DNA from: CAWANF01 sp963783355
Lineage (GTDB): Bacteria > Bacteroidota > Rhodothermia > Balneolales > DATFMH01
Length of the DNA stretch: 64,000 nucleotides
NCBI GenBank assembly: GCA_963783355.1
Contig: CAWANF010000001.1
Coordinates: 248,001 to 312,000, forward strand
Direction of reading: 5' to 3'
Part shown: piece by piece, positions 8,196 through 16,297 of the stretch
How the letters are laid out: each line of letters opens with the position of its first letter
Numbering within the stretch: position 1 is the first letter of the stretch
Program-made: the position numbers and the translations under genes
The notes under the pieces: generated by a model
What the model saw: only the letters and a program-made list of their open reading frames with translations
Told to the model about the DNA's origin: nothing
The model's database searches: none

Positions 8196-10763
8196 ATGAA
8201 AAGTAAAAACCGTCTTATAGTTCTTCTTATAACGGCGTTATTATTACCTGTCTCTATGATGATGATTGCGATGTCCGGGATAAAAACTTCACAAAGACCG
8301 GAAGGTCCGTGTGATATTTATGCTGCTGCAGGTACTCCATGTGTGGCTGCACACAGCACCACAAGGGCATTATATGCATCATATAACGGACCACTCTACC
8401 AGGTCATGCGTCAATCTGATGGTAAGACCCTGAATATTGGTGTAGTTCAGCCAAGTGAAGGGGATCCGGGAGGTTACGCCGATGCTGCCGCACAGGATTC
8501 ATTCTGTGCCAATACAACCTGCTGGATTACAAAAATATATGATCAGTCGGGACATGGCAACGATCTCCATCAGGCGCCACGGGGCAATTTCAGTGGTCCG
8601 GCTATGGGTGGATTTAACAACATCCCGATCGCCGATATGGCTCCGGTTACTATTATGGGGCATAAGGTTTATGGTGTTTTCATCGAACCGGGCATGGGAA
8701 TGCGTTTGGATAATCCGAAAGGAACAGCGGTTGACGACCAGGCCGAAGGACAGTATTGGGTGGTTAATGGCCATCACTACAACAACGGTTGCTGCTTTGA
8801 CTATGGTAATGCTGAGATCGACAGTCACGACGATGGTGACGGTACTATGGAAACCGCCTACTATGGCAATGCCAATTACTGGTATCATGGACAAGCTCCA
8901 GGACCATGGACCATGACCGACCAGGAAAATAATCTTGTCGGTTGTGTTAATCCGTCTCCAAGTAATAAATACTGTGCAGATTTGCCGAGTATCCCATGGC
9001 GTTTTGTGACCGCCATGGCTGATGGCAAACCCCATCACTGGAGATCTATGGGGGGAGACGCACAACATGGCGACCTGCGGATTATGTACGACGGTCCTCG
9101 TGTCATCAATGACAGAAGCAGTTACGATCCGATGCGTAAACAGGGTGCTATCCTTTTAGGCAACGGTGGCGACAACAGTAACGGTTCGTCGGGTACTTTC
9201 TACGAAGGTGCAATGACAACCGGGGGTACTTTCCCATCGAAGGAAACTAACCAGAAAATTCAGGCCAACATCGTGGCTGCCGGATATGATGTATCACCTT
9301 TGAGCCTGGCGCCGGCGAATGAAACAGCTACCCCTCCGGGACTCCAGACTTTCACACCGGGATCTTCCCAAAACTCTACCGTGACGTTTACAAATACTAC
9401 CGGCGCCCCTGTAAAGGATCTCTCATTGAGCATTTCCGTTCCTGATGGATGGAAATCCAGGGCATTAAATTCAAGTCAGGCCTCCAGGAAATTTACCAGA
9501 ACAATTGCTCCTGATGCGAGTGTGAGTGCAACTTTCACGGTTACCTCCGGATCGGAGACCTTCAATGGTGATCTGGTTGGCAACGCTTCATGGACGAACT
9601 CGAATGGCAAAAACCAATCCGAGACAATGGCTGAAAAAGTGCGCAATGTAAGTCCAATTAAGATTAATGAATTCCGAATTGGTAATGGTGCCAATGATAA
9701 CTCAACCGATTCATTCATCGAGCTCTATAACGCCGGTAACCATTCTGTTGATATTTCCAACTGGACTACGACATTTCATTCGACTCTGATGCCGATATTT
9801 TCATCCGTTAAAATTCCTGCCGGAACAAAGCTGGCCGCAAGTGGATTCTACCTGCTGGGCATGTCTAATTCAGGTCTGGCGGTCCCTGCTAAAAAAGGTC
9901 AGTCAACTCTCTACGTCAGGAATACGAACGGCATGTCGGTTGGTGATAACGTTGAAATCGGTAGCGGATCAACCAAAGAGATTCGCAAAATTGTTAGTAT
10001 TGGTTCCGCGGCGGGTTTGGGAAAACCTGAGAGGCCATCCCGTTTCCGTCCTCCCGTAGAACCCGGTACCCCCACAACCGTATGGCAACCTCTTCCTGAC
10101 GGTCTGATTACAATCGCCAAAGGTTCGACAAATATTCCTGTTGCAAATGTGGATGGTTTCAAGGTTGGCCAGAAGATGGCTATTGGGTATGGAGCGACTT
10201 ATCCTGTTGTCGGCCGATCTACTGAGAAGTATGAGGTAGTAACCGTCACCAAAGTAGGTAAACCGGGTTCCCAATATTACCTGTCGGCAGATGCTAAGGC
10301 CGGAGACACCAACATTAAGGTTTCATCTGTTGCTAACATATCAGTCGGTGACAAAATCAATTTGGACATTGATAGTAAAGGTCATGGGATTGAGACTGTG
10401 ACTGTGAAACACGTCGGTACGGCCTCTGCTCATAGTACCTTTAATGGTCCTATAAAAGATAAAAAGGATCTGGGTACAGGTCTTGAACTGACTGAACCAT
10501 TGAAGTTTAATCATTCAGCCAACCTGCCCTTTAGCGATCGGGGAACGGGTATTAGTTTCAAACCTGCAACGGCCTTTTCTCATACTAGTAACGAACCTGT
10601 TTTGCCACTCGGTACCGGCATTACGCTCAATCGTCCGTTGTCCATGAACCATGCAATCAATGCGGTAGTTATGGATCACAAAGGTAAAAGCAGCGGGTTA
10701 TCAGGGAACTCCTGCACCCAACGAGTGGTACGGAGGTCCGGTACTCTCATCCAGAGCCGGTAG
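8196..10763 (+). CDS. GH54 alpha-L-arabinofuranosidase (AbfB type), main part of a frameshifted gene
   Basis: The start at 8196 is chosen because a signal peptide follows it; a TTG at 8163 is in frame. Residues ~30-380 are the GH54 catalytic domain: PCDIYAAAGTPCVAAHSTTR, the vicinal cysteine pair Cys199-Cys200 in GCCFDYGNAE, the nucleophile Glu244 in TDQEN and the acid/base Asp326 in GGDNSNG, matching Glu221 and Asp297 of the Aspergillus enzyme. A NEW3-like domain follows (~385-490), then the start of a lamin-tail domain (INEFRIGNG..DSFIELYN) interrupted by several V-G-Q-x-I repeats. The frame is lost near 10683 and the true continuation is at 10684-11520. It would cleave arabinofuranosyl side chains. 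Confidence 0.9.
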   Translation: MKSKNRLIVLLITALLLPVSMMMIAMSGIKTSQRPEGPCDIYAAAGTPCVAAHSTTRALYASYNGPLYQVMRQSDGKTLNIGVVQPSEGDPGGYADAAAQDSFCANTTCWITKIYDQSGHGNDLHQAPRGNFSGPAMGGFNNIPIADMAPVTIMGHKVYGVFIEPGMGMRLDNPKGTAVDDQAEGQYWVVNGHHYNNGCCFDYGNAEIDSHDDGDGTMETAYYGNANYWYHGQAPGPWTMTDQENNLVGCVNPSPSNKYCADLPSIPWRFVTAMADGKPHHWRSMGGDAQHGDLRIMYDGPRVINDRSSYDPMRKQGAILLGNGGDNSNGSSGTFYEGAMTTGGTFPSKETNQKIQANIVAAGYDVSPLSLAPANETATPPGLQTFTPGSSQNSTVTFTNTTGAPVKDLSLSISVPDGWKSRALNSSQASRKFTRTIAPDASVSATFTVTSGSETFNGDLVGNASWTNSNGKNQSETMAEKVRNVSPIKINEFRIGNGANDNSTDSFIELYNAGNHSVDISNWTTTFHSTLMPIFSSVKIPAGTKLAASGFYLLGMSNSGLAVPAKKGQSTLYVRNTNGMSVGDNVEIGSGSTKEIRKIVSIGSAAGLGKPERPSRFRPPVEPGTPTTVWQPLPDGLITIAKGSTNIPVANVDGFKVGQKMAIGYGATYPVVGRSTEKYEVVTVTKVGKPGSQYYLSADAKAGDTNIKVSSVANISVGDKINLDIDSKGHGIETVTVKHVGTASAHSTFNGPIKDKKDLGTGLELTEPLKFNHSANLPFSDRGTGISFKPATAFSHTSNEPVLPLGTGITLNRPLSMNHAINAVVMDHKGKSSGLSGNSCTQRVVRRSGTLIQSR
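10683..10684 (+). other. Single-base frameshift (extra G) in the GH54 gene
   Basis: Reading on in the original frame gives GKSSGLSGNSCTQRVV and a stop at 10763. Skipping one G of the GG pair at 10683-10684 gives D-H-K-V-K-A-A-G-Y-Q-G-T-P-A-P-N-E-W-Y-G-G-P, the expected lamin-tail ending, in frame with 10771-11520. The shift is therefore a one-base insertion, either a real mutation or a sequencing error. Confidence 0.88.
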
Positions 10764-11520
10764 TATTGTATTGCGTGATGCCGCCGGGGATGTTGTTGAT
10801 GGCCTTAATTATGGCGGACTCGTCGACCCATGGGTTGCAGAAGGTTATCAGGGTGCTTCCGGAACAGGAAAGAATGGATGTTTTGTTTCGTCTCCCAGTG
10901 CCAGGAGGGGTTTCCGGTTTTTCATGTCTTCTTCTTCCCGGCCCGATATAAGTGCAGGTCGTTACCCGGACGGCGCCGGCAGCGATAACAATTGCCTGGA
11001 TTTCCGTTTACAGAACACAACCAACTTATTGGCAGCATCAGCAGCCGGTTCAAATAATATTAAAGTCGCAAGTGTCTCAGGTTTCAGCATCGGTCAGAAA
11101 ATTATGGTCGATTCAGGCACGAAAAGCGAGACTGCCGTTATCGCGATTATCGGAACAGCAGGTGGGACTACAATAAGCAGTGCTACCAAGGTGGGAACAA
11201 AAGCTTTCCCGGTTGCCGGTGCGGAAGGCTTTAAGAAAGGACAATCCATTACTATTGATAATGGTGCTAAACGGGAAAAAGCCATTATAGCAGCTGTAAT
11301 ATTTGGACGTCCTCACTTTACCAATGGCCATTTTATCAGACCGGTCGATTCCGTAAAAGTTGCTGAACCGCTCACTATTGCCCATGATGAAGGAGCACAG
11401 GTTTCCGGAAGTGGCATAACATTAGCCGCACCCTTGACCATAGCACATGCTGACGGTGCACAGGTTGCCAGTAACGTTCCCACACCTGGTGAACCGAATC
11501 AATATTTCAGAAATCCTTGA
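10684..11520 (+). CDS. C-terminal continuation of the GH54 protein (lamin-tail end and repeats)
   Basis: This frame has no convincing start of its own: the first start-like codon is a TTG at 10771 with no ribosome binding site, and the sequence before it completes the lamin-tail motif (GTPAPNEWYGGPVLSS, GSIVLRDAAGDVVDGLNYGG). It then carries an RPDISAGRYPDG-type segment and two more V-x-G-F-x-x-G-Q-x-I repeats like those upstream, ending with two copies of G-I-T-L-x-x-P-L-T-I-A-H. Together with 8196-10682 it makes a protein of about 1,100 residues. No T9SS domain is seen at the end. Confidence 0.8.
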   Translation, partial: VKAAGYQGTPAPNEWYGGPVLSSRAGSIVLRDAAGDVVDGLNYGGLVDPWVAEGYQGASGTGKNGCFVSSPSARRGFRFFMSSSSRPDISAGRYPDGAGSDNNCLDFRLQNTTNLLAASAAGSNNIKVASVSGFSIGQKIMVDSGTKSETAVIAIIGTAGGTTISSATKVGTKAFPVAGAEGFKKGQSITIDNGAKREKAIIAAVIFGRPHFTNGHFIRPVDSVKVAEPLTIAHDEGAQVSGSGITLAAPLTIAHADGAQVASNVPTPGEPNQYFRNP

Positions 11521-11529
11521 TGAACACAA

Positions 11530-11573
11530 CCCTGCGGTCTACCGTAATCCGAGACCGCGGGGTATTCTTTTTT
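11530..11573 (+). terminator. Rho-independent terminator after the GH54 gene
   Basis: CCCTGCGGTCT (11530-11540) pairs with AGACCGCGGGG (11552-11562) with one wobble, followed by TATTCTTTTTT. It separates GH54 from the VKOR gene, though read-through is possible since the next start is only 20 bases further. Confidence 0.8.
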
Positions 11574-11592
11574 CAGGTAGAAAAAGCTGATA

Positions 11593-12852
11593 ATGGCAAC
11601 ATATATAGATAAGCCCCTGTTTCAACGATCCTGGCCTTGGTGGCGCTGGGCAATGACAGGATTAAATATTCTGGCTCTGGTATTGAGTTCCATACTGAGT
11701 TGGCATTATCTAAAGGGCGGTTCGATGGTCGGATGCGGCGGGGGAAGTCCGTGTAATACGGTTCTCAGCAGCCGTTGGTCGACGATAGCAGGAGTGTTGC
11801 CTGTCAGCGGTTTGGCCATGGGAGTATATCTCGCGATGTTGGTTGCCGGTTTTTTTATCGGTCCCGCCACCGATGTATCAGTCCGGCATCTGGCCTGGAA
11901 AGCTATGTTACTACTGGCAGGTTCGATTTTTGGAAGTGCAATATGGTTCATCTACGTCCAAAAATGGATTATAGGCGATTTTTGCATCTATTGTATGAGT
12001 GAGCATATTACAGGTCTTTTGTTGTCAGCTATAATTGTCTGGGGGGCGTTCCGGGAGTTCAATAAATATTCGGGAAAAGGCAATCAGATTGATACCGGTG
12101 GAGCCAAAGAGGTAAACCCGTCTCGTCAACCGAATATGAACGGTTTCTTCCGAAAGATAAGTCCTTCACTTATCGGGTTAGTTCTTGCAGGAATGTTGGT
12201 TGCAGGCCAGACCGTTGTTTCTTCCCCGGCAGTCTATCTCAATGGGAAATCTCAAAATAAATTGTCCCCCATCGATTACCAGGCTGCCCCGATAATCGGT
12301 TCACCGGATGCACCCTATATCGTTACCTTGCTTTTTGATTATGACTGTCCTCATTGTCAGAAACTGCATAAGATGCTCGATGAGGCCGTTCGTCGTTATA
12401 ATGGCAAGCTGGCATTTGTTTTGTGCCCTACACCATTAAATTCCCATTGCAACCCCTATATTCCCCGGGATGTGAGTGAATTTAAAAACTCCTGTAAATT
12501 GGCCCGGATTGGGTTGGCAGTATGGGTTGCCAATCGCGAAGCATTTCATGTGTTCGACAACTGGATGTACTCGATTGATTCGGGAAAAACCTGGCATCCG
12601 CGAAGCCCGGAAACCGCCAGGGCAAAAGCAGTTGAATTAGTTGGCAAAAAAAAGTTTGATGCCGCTTTGGCTGTTCCCTGGATAGAAAATTATATGCAAA
12701 CCTGTATACAAATTTTCGGGCAAACCCTCCGGAATGGCAGTGGAGGTGTTCCAAAAATGATTTTTGGATCGCGTTGGGTTATCCCTGAACCGCGCAATGC
12801 AGACGATCTTATTAGAATTTTGCAGAAGGCACTGGATATGCCCAAACCCTGA
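11593..12852 (+). CDS. VKOR-family membrane oxidoreductase fused to DsbA-like thioredoxin domain
   Basis: The N-terminal half is a VKOR four-to-five-helix membrane domain with the loop cysteine pair Cys48/Cys54 (GCGGGSPC), the conserved Ser in LPVSGLAMG and the quinone-side CxxC Cys131-Cys134 (CIYC). A further membrane segment (~190-210) leads to a periplasmic thioredoxin/DsbA-like domain with Cys252-Pro-His-Cys255. Such fusions make disulfides in exported proteins and pass the electrons to quinone. It directly follows the GH54 gene, whose catalytic domain needs several disulfides including a strained vicinal pair, so a dedicated folding role is plausible inference; general periplasmic oxidation is the alternative. 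Confidence 0.93.
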   Translation: MATYIDKPLFQRSWPWWRWAMTGLNILALVLSSILSWHYLKGGSMVGCGGGSPCNTVLSSRWSTIAGVLPVSGLAMGVYLAMLVAGFFIGPATDVSVRHLAWKAMLLLAGSIFGSAIWFIYVQKWIIGDFCIYCMSEHITGLLLSAIIVWGAFREFNKYSGKGNQIDTGGAKEVNPSRQPNMNGFFRKISPSLIGLVLAGMLVAGQTVVSSPAVYLNGKSQNKLSPIDYQAAPIIGSPDAPYIVTLLFDYDCPHCQKLHKMLDEAVRRYNGKLAFVLCPTPLNSHCNPYIPRDVSEFKNSCKLARIGLAVWVANREAFHVFDNWMYSIDSGKTWHPRSPETARAKAVELVGKKKFDAALAVPWIENYMQTCIQIFGQTLRNGSGGVPKMIFGSRWVIPEPRNADDLIRILQKALDMPKP

Positions 12853-12905
12853 AAAAGCGATTTTATATTAAAAAAAAGAATCTATTATGACAAAATCAGA
12901 ACAAT

Positions 12906-14033
12906 ATGAAAAGTAAAGTAATTTTATTTTTTGGTCTATTTGTATTGGCATCGTCGTGCTTGGCTCAGGTGAATAGAAAAGATACGGCATCAAAGAATAG
13001 TTCCGCGAAGCATGTATTTTGCTATACCAACCCGATTACCAGAGATACAGCACTTTCAATGAGAGATTATGATATTATTAAGGTTGGGAATAAGTGGTAT
13101 TGCACAGGGACGTCAAGGCCTATTTGGACCGGACACAATCCCGGCGTACGCCTTTTGGAGTCGGACGATTTGCTTCACTGGCGACAAGTAGGGTGGCTTA
13201 TTGATGCCAGCAAACTACCCCCGGATTGCCCTTATAACGGACGTTTCTGGGCACCTGAAATTCATTACATTCATCATAAATTCTGGCTGACGATCAACAG
13301 TGGCAGAGTTACCAAGGAAGACCCGAAAGGGATGAAAACCCATAGTATATGGTTGTTTTCATCCGATAAAGTTACGGGCCCTTATAAACTTGTAAACGGT
13401 CCATTAACATCCCACTATAATAACGATGCGACCTTGTTTGAGGATACGGACGGACAGACTTATCTCTACTGCAGCGGGAACGGTCTTTTTGAGGCAAAAA
13501 TAGACTTATCAACCGGCAAACTCATTGGAGGTATCCATAAATTTCTTGATAAAAGATCACCGGGAAATCCTGGCTGGACGGTGGGTGGCATCGAAGCGCC
13601 CTTTGTGGTGAAAAAAAACGGTACATACTTCATGTTCTTCTCTACTTGGACACGCGGTTATGAAATTGGTTTACTAAAATCGAAATCACCACTTGGACCG
13701 TGGAAATTTGCTTCACGTGAACCGATCTTTGGAACCCGGAAAAGAGGATACCGTCCTGAACTCGCAATTGAGGGTGGTTATGCGAATCTCAAATACAAGG
13801 ATACAAAGGACCCATATTGTGAAGCAGCAAGTAATGTTTTATTTACGGGACCCGATGGTAAGTTGTGGAGTTCCTGTCATTACAAGATATATGCAAAACA
13901 CCCGTATCCCTTTGGTCCGAAACTTAAACCTTGGGAAAAGCTCCCTCAAATGGGAATTGAGCCGGTACACTTTAAAAATGGAAGGTTTTATATCAACGGA
14001 CCAACCTGGACCAAACAATGTGTGAAATACTGA
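12906..14033 (+). CDS. Glycoside hydrolase family 43
   Basis: This 375-residue secreted enzyme has a signal peptide (SSCLAQ) and a single GH43 propeller. The likely triad is Asp in MRDYDI, Asp in YNNDATLF and Glu in GGIEAPFV. The FWAPEIHYI motif and the fairly short length fit arabinofuranosidase or endo-arabinanase-like GH43 enzymes rather than the longer xylosidases earlier in the cluster. No extra binding domain is visible. Confidence 0.9.
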   Translation: MKSKVILFFGLFVLASSCLAQVNRKDTASKNSSAKHVFCYTNPITRDTALSMRDYDIIKVGNKWYCTGTSRPIWTGHNPGVRLLESDDLLHWRQVGWLIDASKLPPDCPYNGRFWAPEIHYIHHKFWLTINSGRVTKEDPKGMKTHSIWLFSSDKVTGPYKLVNGPLTSHYNNDATLFEDTDGQTYLYCSGNGLFEAKIDLSTGKLIGGIHKFLDKRSPGNPGWTVGGIEAPFVVKKNGTYFMFFSTWTRGYEIGLLKSKSPLGPWKFASREPIFGTRKRGYRPELAIEGGYANLKYKDTKDPYCEAASNVLFTGPDGKLWSSCHYKIYAKHPYPFGPKLKPWEKLPQMGIEPVHFKNGRFYINGPTWTKQCVKY

Positions 14034-14357
14034 ATGACACTTGCGAGAATGATGTGATGCGATTTATGAAATACAAATTACCTATCGGTACAGGAAAGAC
14101 AGAATGCAGGTCATTAAACTCTTTAATTCTGAATAGAGTCATTGTCTTACCTGCAAGTCCGGATAAACAGGCGAAAATTGTACCCTGAACATGGAAATGC
14201 AAAAATAATAACATATTGAAGTTGAATAGACAAACGATGACAGACAGTTTTCATTTTAAACATGAAAGCTATTCTATTGGCAGAACTTGAAATGGAGCGA
14301 AGAATAACATTTGATTGAGAATCCTAACTTAAATATCACTTATGATTGAGGAGAACT
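14034..14357 (+). other. Intergenic stretch between GH43 and GH51
   Basis: No gene is supported here. TGCAGGT (14105-14111) and ACCTGCA (14149-14155) flank a smaller ACTCT/AGAGT pair, giving a nested hairpin without a T-run. GAGGAG at 14348-14353 is the ribosome binding site of the GH51 gene. Confidence 0.5.
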
Positions 14358-15866
14358 ATGAAAAAGTCAATTTTCTTACTAATGCTGCTGATACCGTTAT
14401 CAGCAGTAGCACAAAAGGCTAGTATTACGATAGATACGGCTCGTACCATTGGCCATATTGATCCTAATATTTACGGCGTATTCATGGAACCAATCGGCGG
14501 GACTGGCCGTCGTAAATTTAATACGGTATATGGAACACTGTATAATCCGGGGTCTGAATATGCCAATAAAGACGGTTTCGATACCCGGTATATTGATGCT
14601 GCGAAGGAGCTTAAAATTACGAATATGCGCTGGCCGGGAGGTAACCATACTGCCGACTATCACTGGATGGATGGCATTGGCCCTAAAAATAAACGCCCGG
14701 TACTTAAAGAACTTGCCTGGGGTTTCATAGATAGTAACCAGGTCGGAACGGATGAGTGGGTAGAACTGAACAAAGCTATCGGTTCAACAAATGTTGTCTG
14801 TATAAATGCGGGAACCGGTACACTCGACGAAGCTGCTCACTGGGTGGAATATTGTAATTTGCCGGCCAACAGTTACTATCCGGATTTGCGTGCTAAGTAC
14901 GGACATCCGAAACCGTATGATATTAAACTTTGGGACCTTGGTAACGAAGTTGACGGTGAACCCTGGATTATCGCTCACAAGACGGCAGATGATTACGTGA
15001 AGTTCGCAAAAGAGGCTGCAAAAATTATGTTGGATGCGGATCCCGGTCTCAAGTTTGTTATCAGCGGTTCGGCCTTATACCGGCCCGATGGAAAATGGGT
15101 GGATTGGAATCGTAAAGTAATAACCGGTTTGAGAAATTTCGCCTCATATGTATCGATTCACGGTTATTGGGAAAATTCCAAGGATTATTATAAATATATT
15201 GGTGAAGGAGCAATGGATATTGAGCGTAAAATTACCACAACAGCTGATATTATTGCAGCCGTCCGCTCTAAGTATATGATGCCCAAACCAATTTATATAT
15301 CGTTTGACGAGTGGGCTCCATTCGGAAGAGGATTGCTCCCGACCCTGGCTATGGCTGAATATTTTAACTCCTTTATTCGTCATGCTAATGTAGTAAAAAT
15401 GACTAATTACACGATGATGACTTCGGTATTGTCTCGTGACCAGGAAGGACATTTGTACAAAGCCCCTAATTTTTACACGTTTAAGATGTTTTCCAATAAT
15501 TGCAGGGGAATGTCAATTAATCCGTTGGTAAAATGCGATACCTTCAGCACAAGCAAATACTATACGGATATTCCATATTTAGACGTGACGAGTGTTTACC
15601 GGAAGGACTCGAATTCATTGGTTATCAATGTTGTGAATCGTCATGAAAAGAAAAGTGTAACAACTACGATTAAGAGTAATTCAGGCAATTTTGACGGGAA
15701 GGCTTCAGTGTCTACAATAGACAGTAATAATATCAAAGCTGCCTACACATATGCCAACCGGAAAGATTATGTTCCTGTACCAAAAGAAATCAGGGCGAGA
15801 GGAGATGAGTTTACCTATTCGTTCCCGGCTCACTCGTTTACTCAAATAATTGTAAAACTTAAATAG
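14358..15866 (+). CDS. GH51 alpha-L-arabinofuranosidase
   Basis: The ATG at 14358 has GAGGAG 4-5 bases upstream and is preferred to the in-frame TTG at 14346. A signal peptide ending AVAQK is followed by the GH51 TIM barrel: HIDPNIYGVFMEPIGG, MRWPGGN, the acid/base Glu197 in LGNEVDGEPW and the nucleophile Glu318 in ISFDEW, then a C-terminal beta-sandwich (SLVINVVNRH). It releases arabinofuranose from arabinoxylan or arabino-oligosaccharides and complements the GH54 and GH43 enzymes of the cluster. A signal peptide is notable because many GH51 enzymes are cytoplasmic. Confidence 0.95.
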   Translation: MKKSIFLLMLLIPLSAVAQKASITIDTARTIGHIDPNIYGVFMEPIGGTGRRKFNTVYGTLYNPGSEYANKDGFDTRYIDAAKELKITNMRWPGGNHTADYHWMDGIGPKNKRPVLKELAWGFIDSNQVGTDEWVELNKAIGSTNVVCINAGTGTLDEAAHWVEYCNLPANSYYPDLRAKYGHPKPYDIKLWDLGNEVDGEPWIIAHKTADDYVKFAKEAAKIMLDADPGLKFVISGSALYRPDGKWVDWNRKVITGLRNFASYVSIHGYWENSKDYYKYIGEGAMDIERKITTTADIIAAVRSKYMMPKPIYISFDEWAPFGRGLLPTLAMAEYFNSFIRHANVVKMTNYTMMTSVLSRDQEGHLYKAPNFYTFKMFSNNCRGMSINPLVKCDTFSTSKYYTDIPYLDVTSVYRKDSNSLVINVVNRHEKKSVTTTIKSNSGNFDGKASVSTIDSNNIKAAYTYANRKDYVPVPKEIRARGDEFTYSFPAHSFTQIIVKLK

Positions 15867-16297
15867 CAGGGTGCATTAAAAGGTAACCTGTTTTAATGAA
15901 AACTACTTGATTTGTTGACTCGCCCTTCACTCTCTAAGGTTTTTGAGAAGGGTGAAACGAATCCCCGAAAAAAATAAGGCATATAATACCTGGTCATGTG
16001 AATATTTATTTGCATGGCCAGGTCAATAATCGGAGGCGCCGGGTATGTCAATAACAAGTAAAATTACATGATATATTTCTCAAACTTATACTAAACAAAG
16101 TCATAGCACAAACCGCCGGAATGTATACCATATGATGAATGATATGACCTATAGCCGTTGGTATTCTGTTGTTGTGAGTTTAATGTTACGTAACAACGAT
16201 CATCTAAAAATGCAGGCTGAAAAAAGATAATATGATGGTACAAAAAGACTCCCCTTTACAAAGATTTCAGTTAAATATGAATGGGCCAGACAGGATC
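15867..16297 (+). promoter_or_regulatory. Control region before GH9 with hairpin and CG-centred palindrome
   Basis: An 11-bp stem (ACCTGGTCATG at 15988-15998 with CATGGCCAGGT at 16013-16023, one wobble) could end the GH51 transcript, though no T-run follows. The perfect palindrome TGTTACGTAACA lies at 16184-16195, about 100 bases before the GH9 start; its central CG is typical of LacI-family operators. No gene is seen. Confidence 0.45.
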
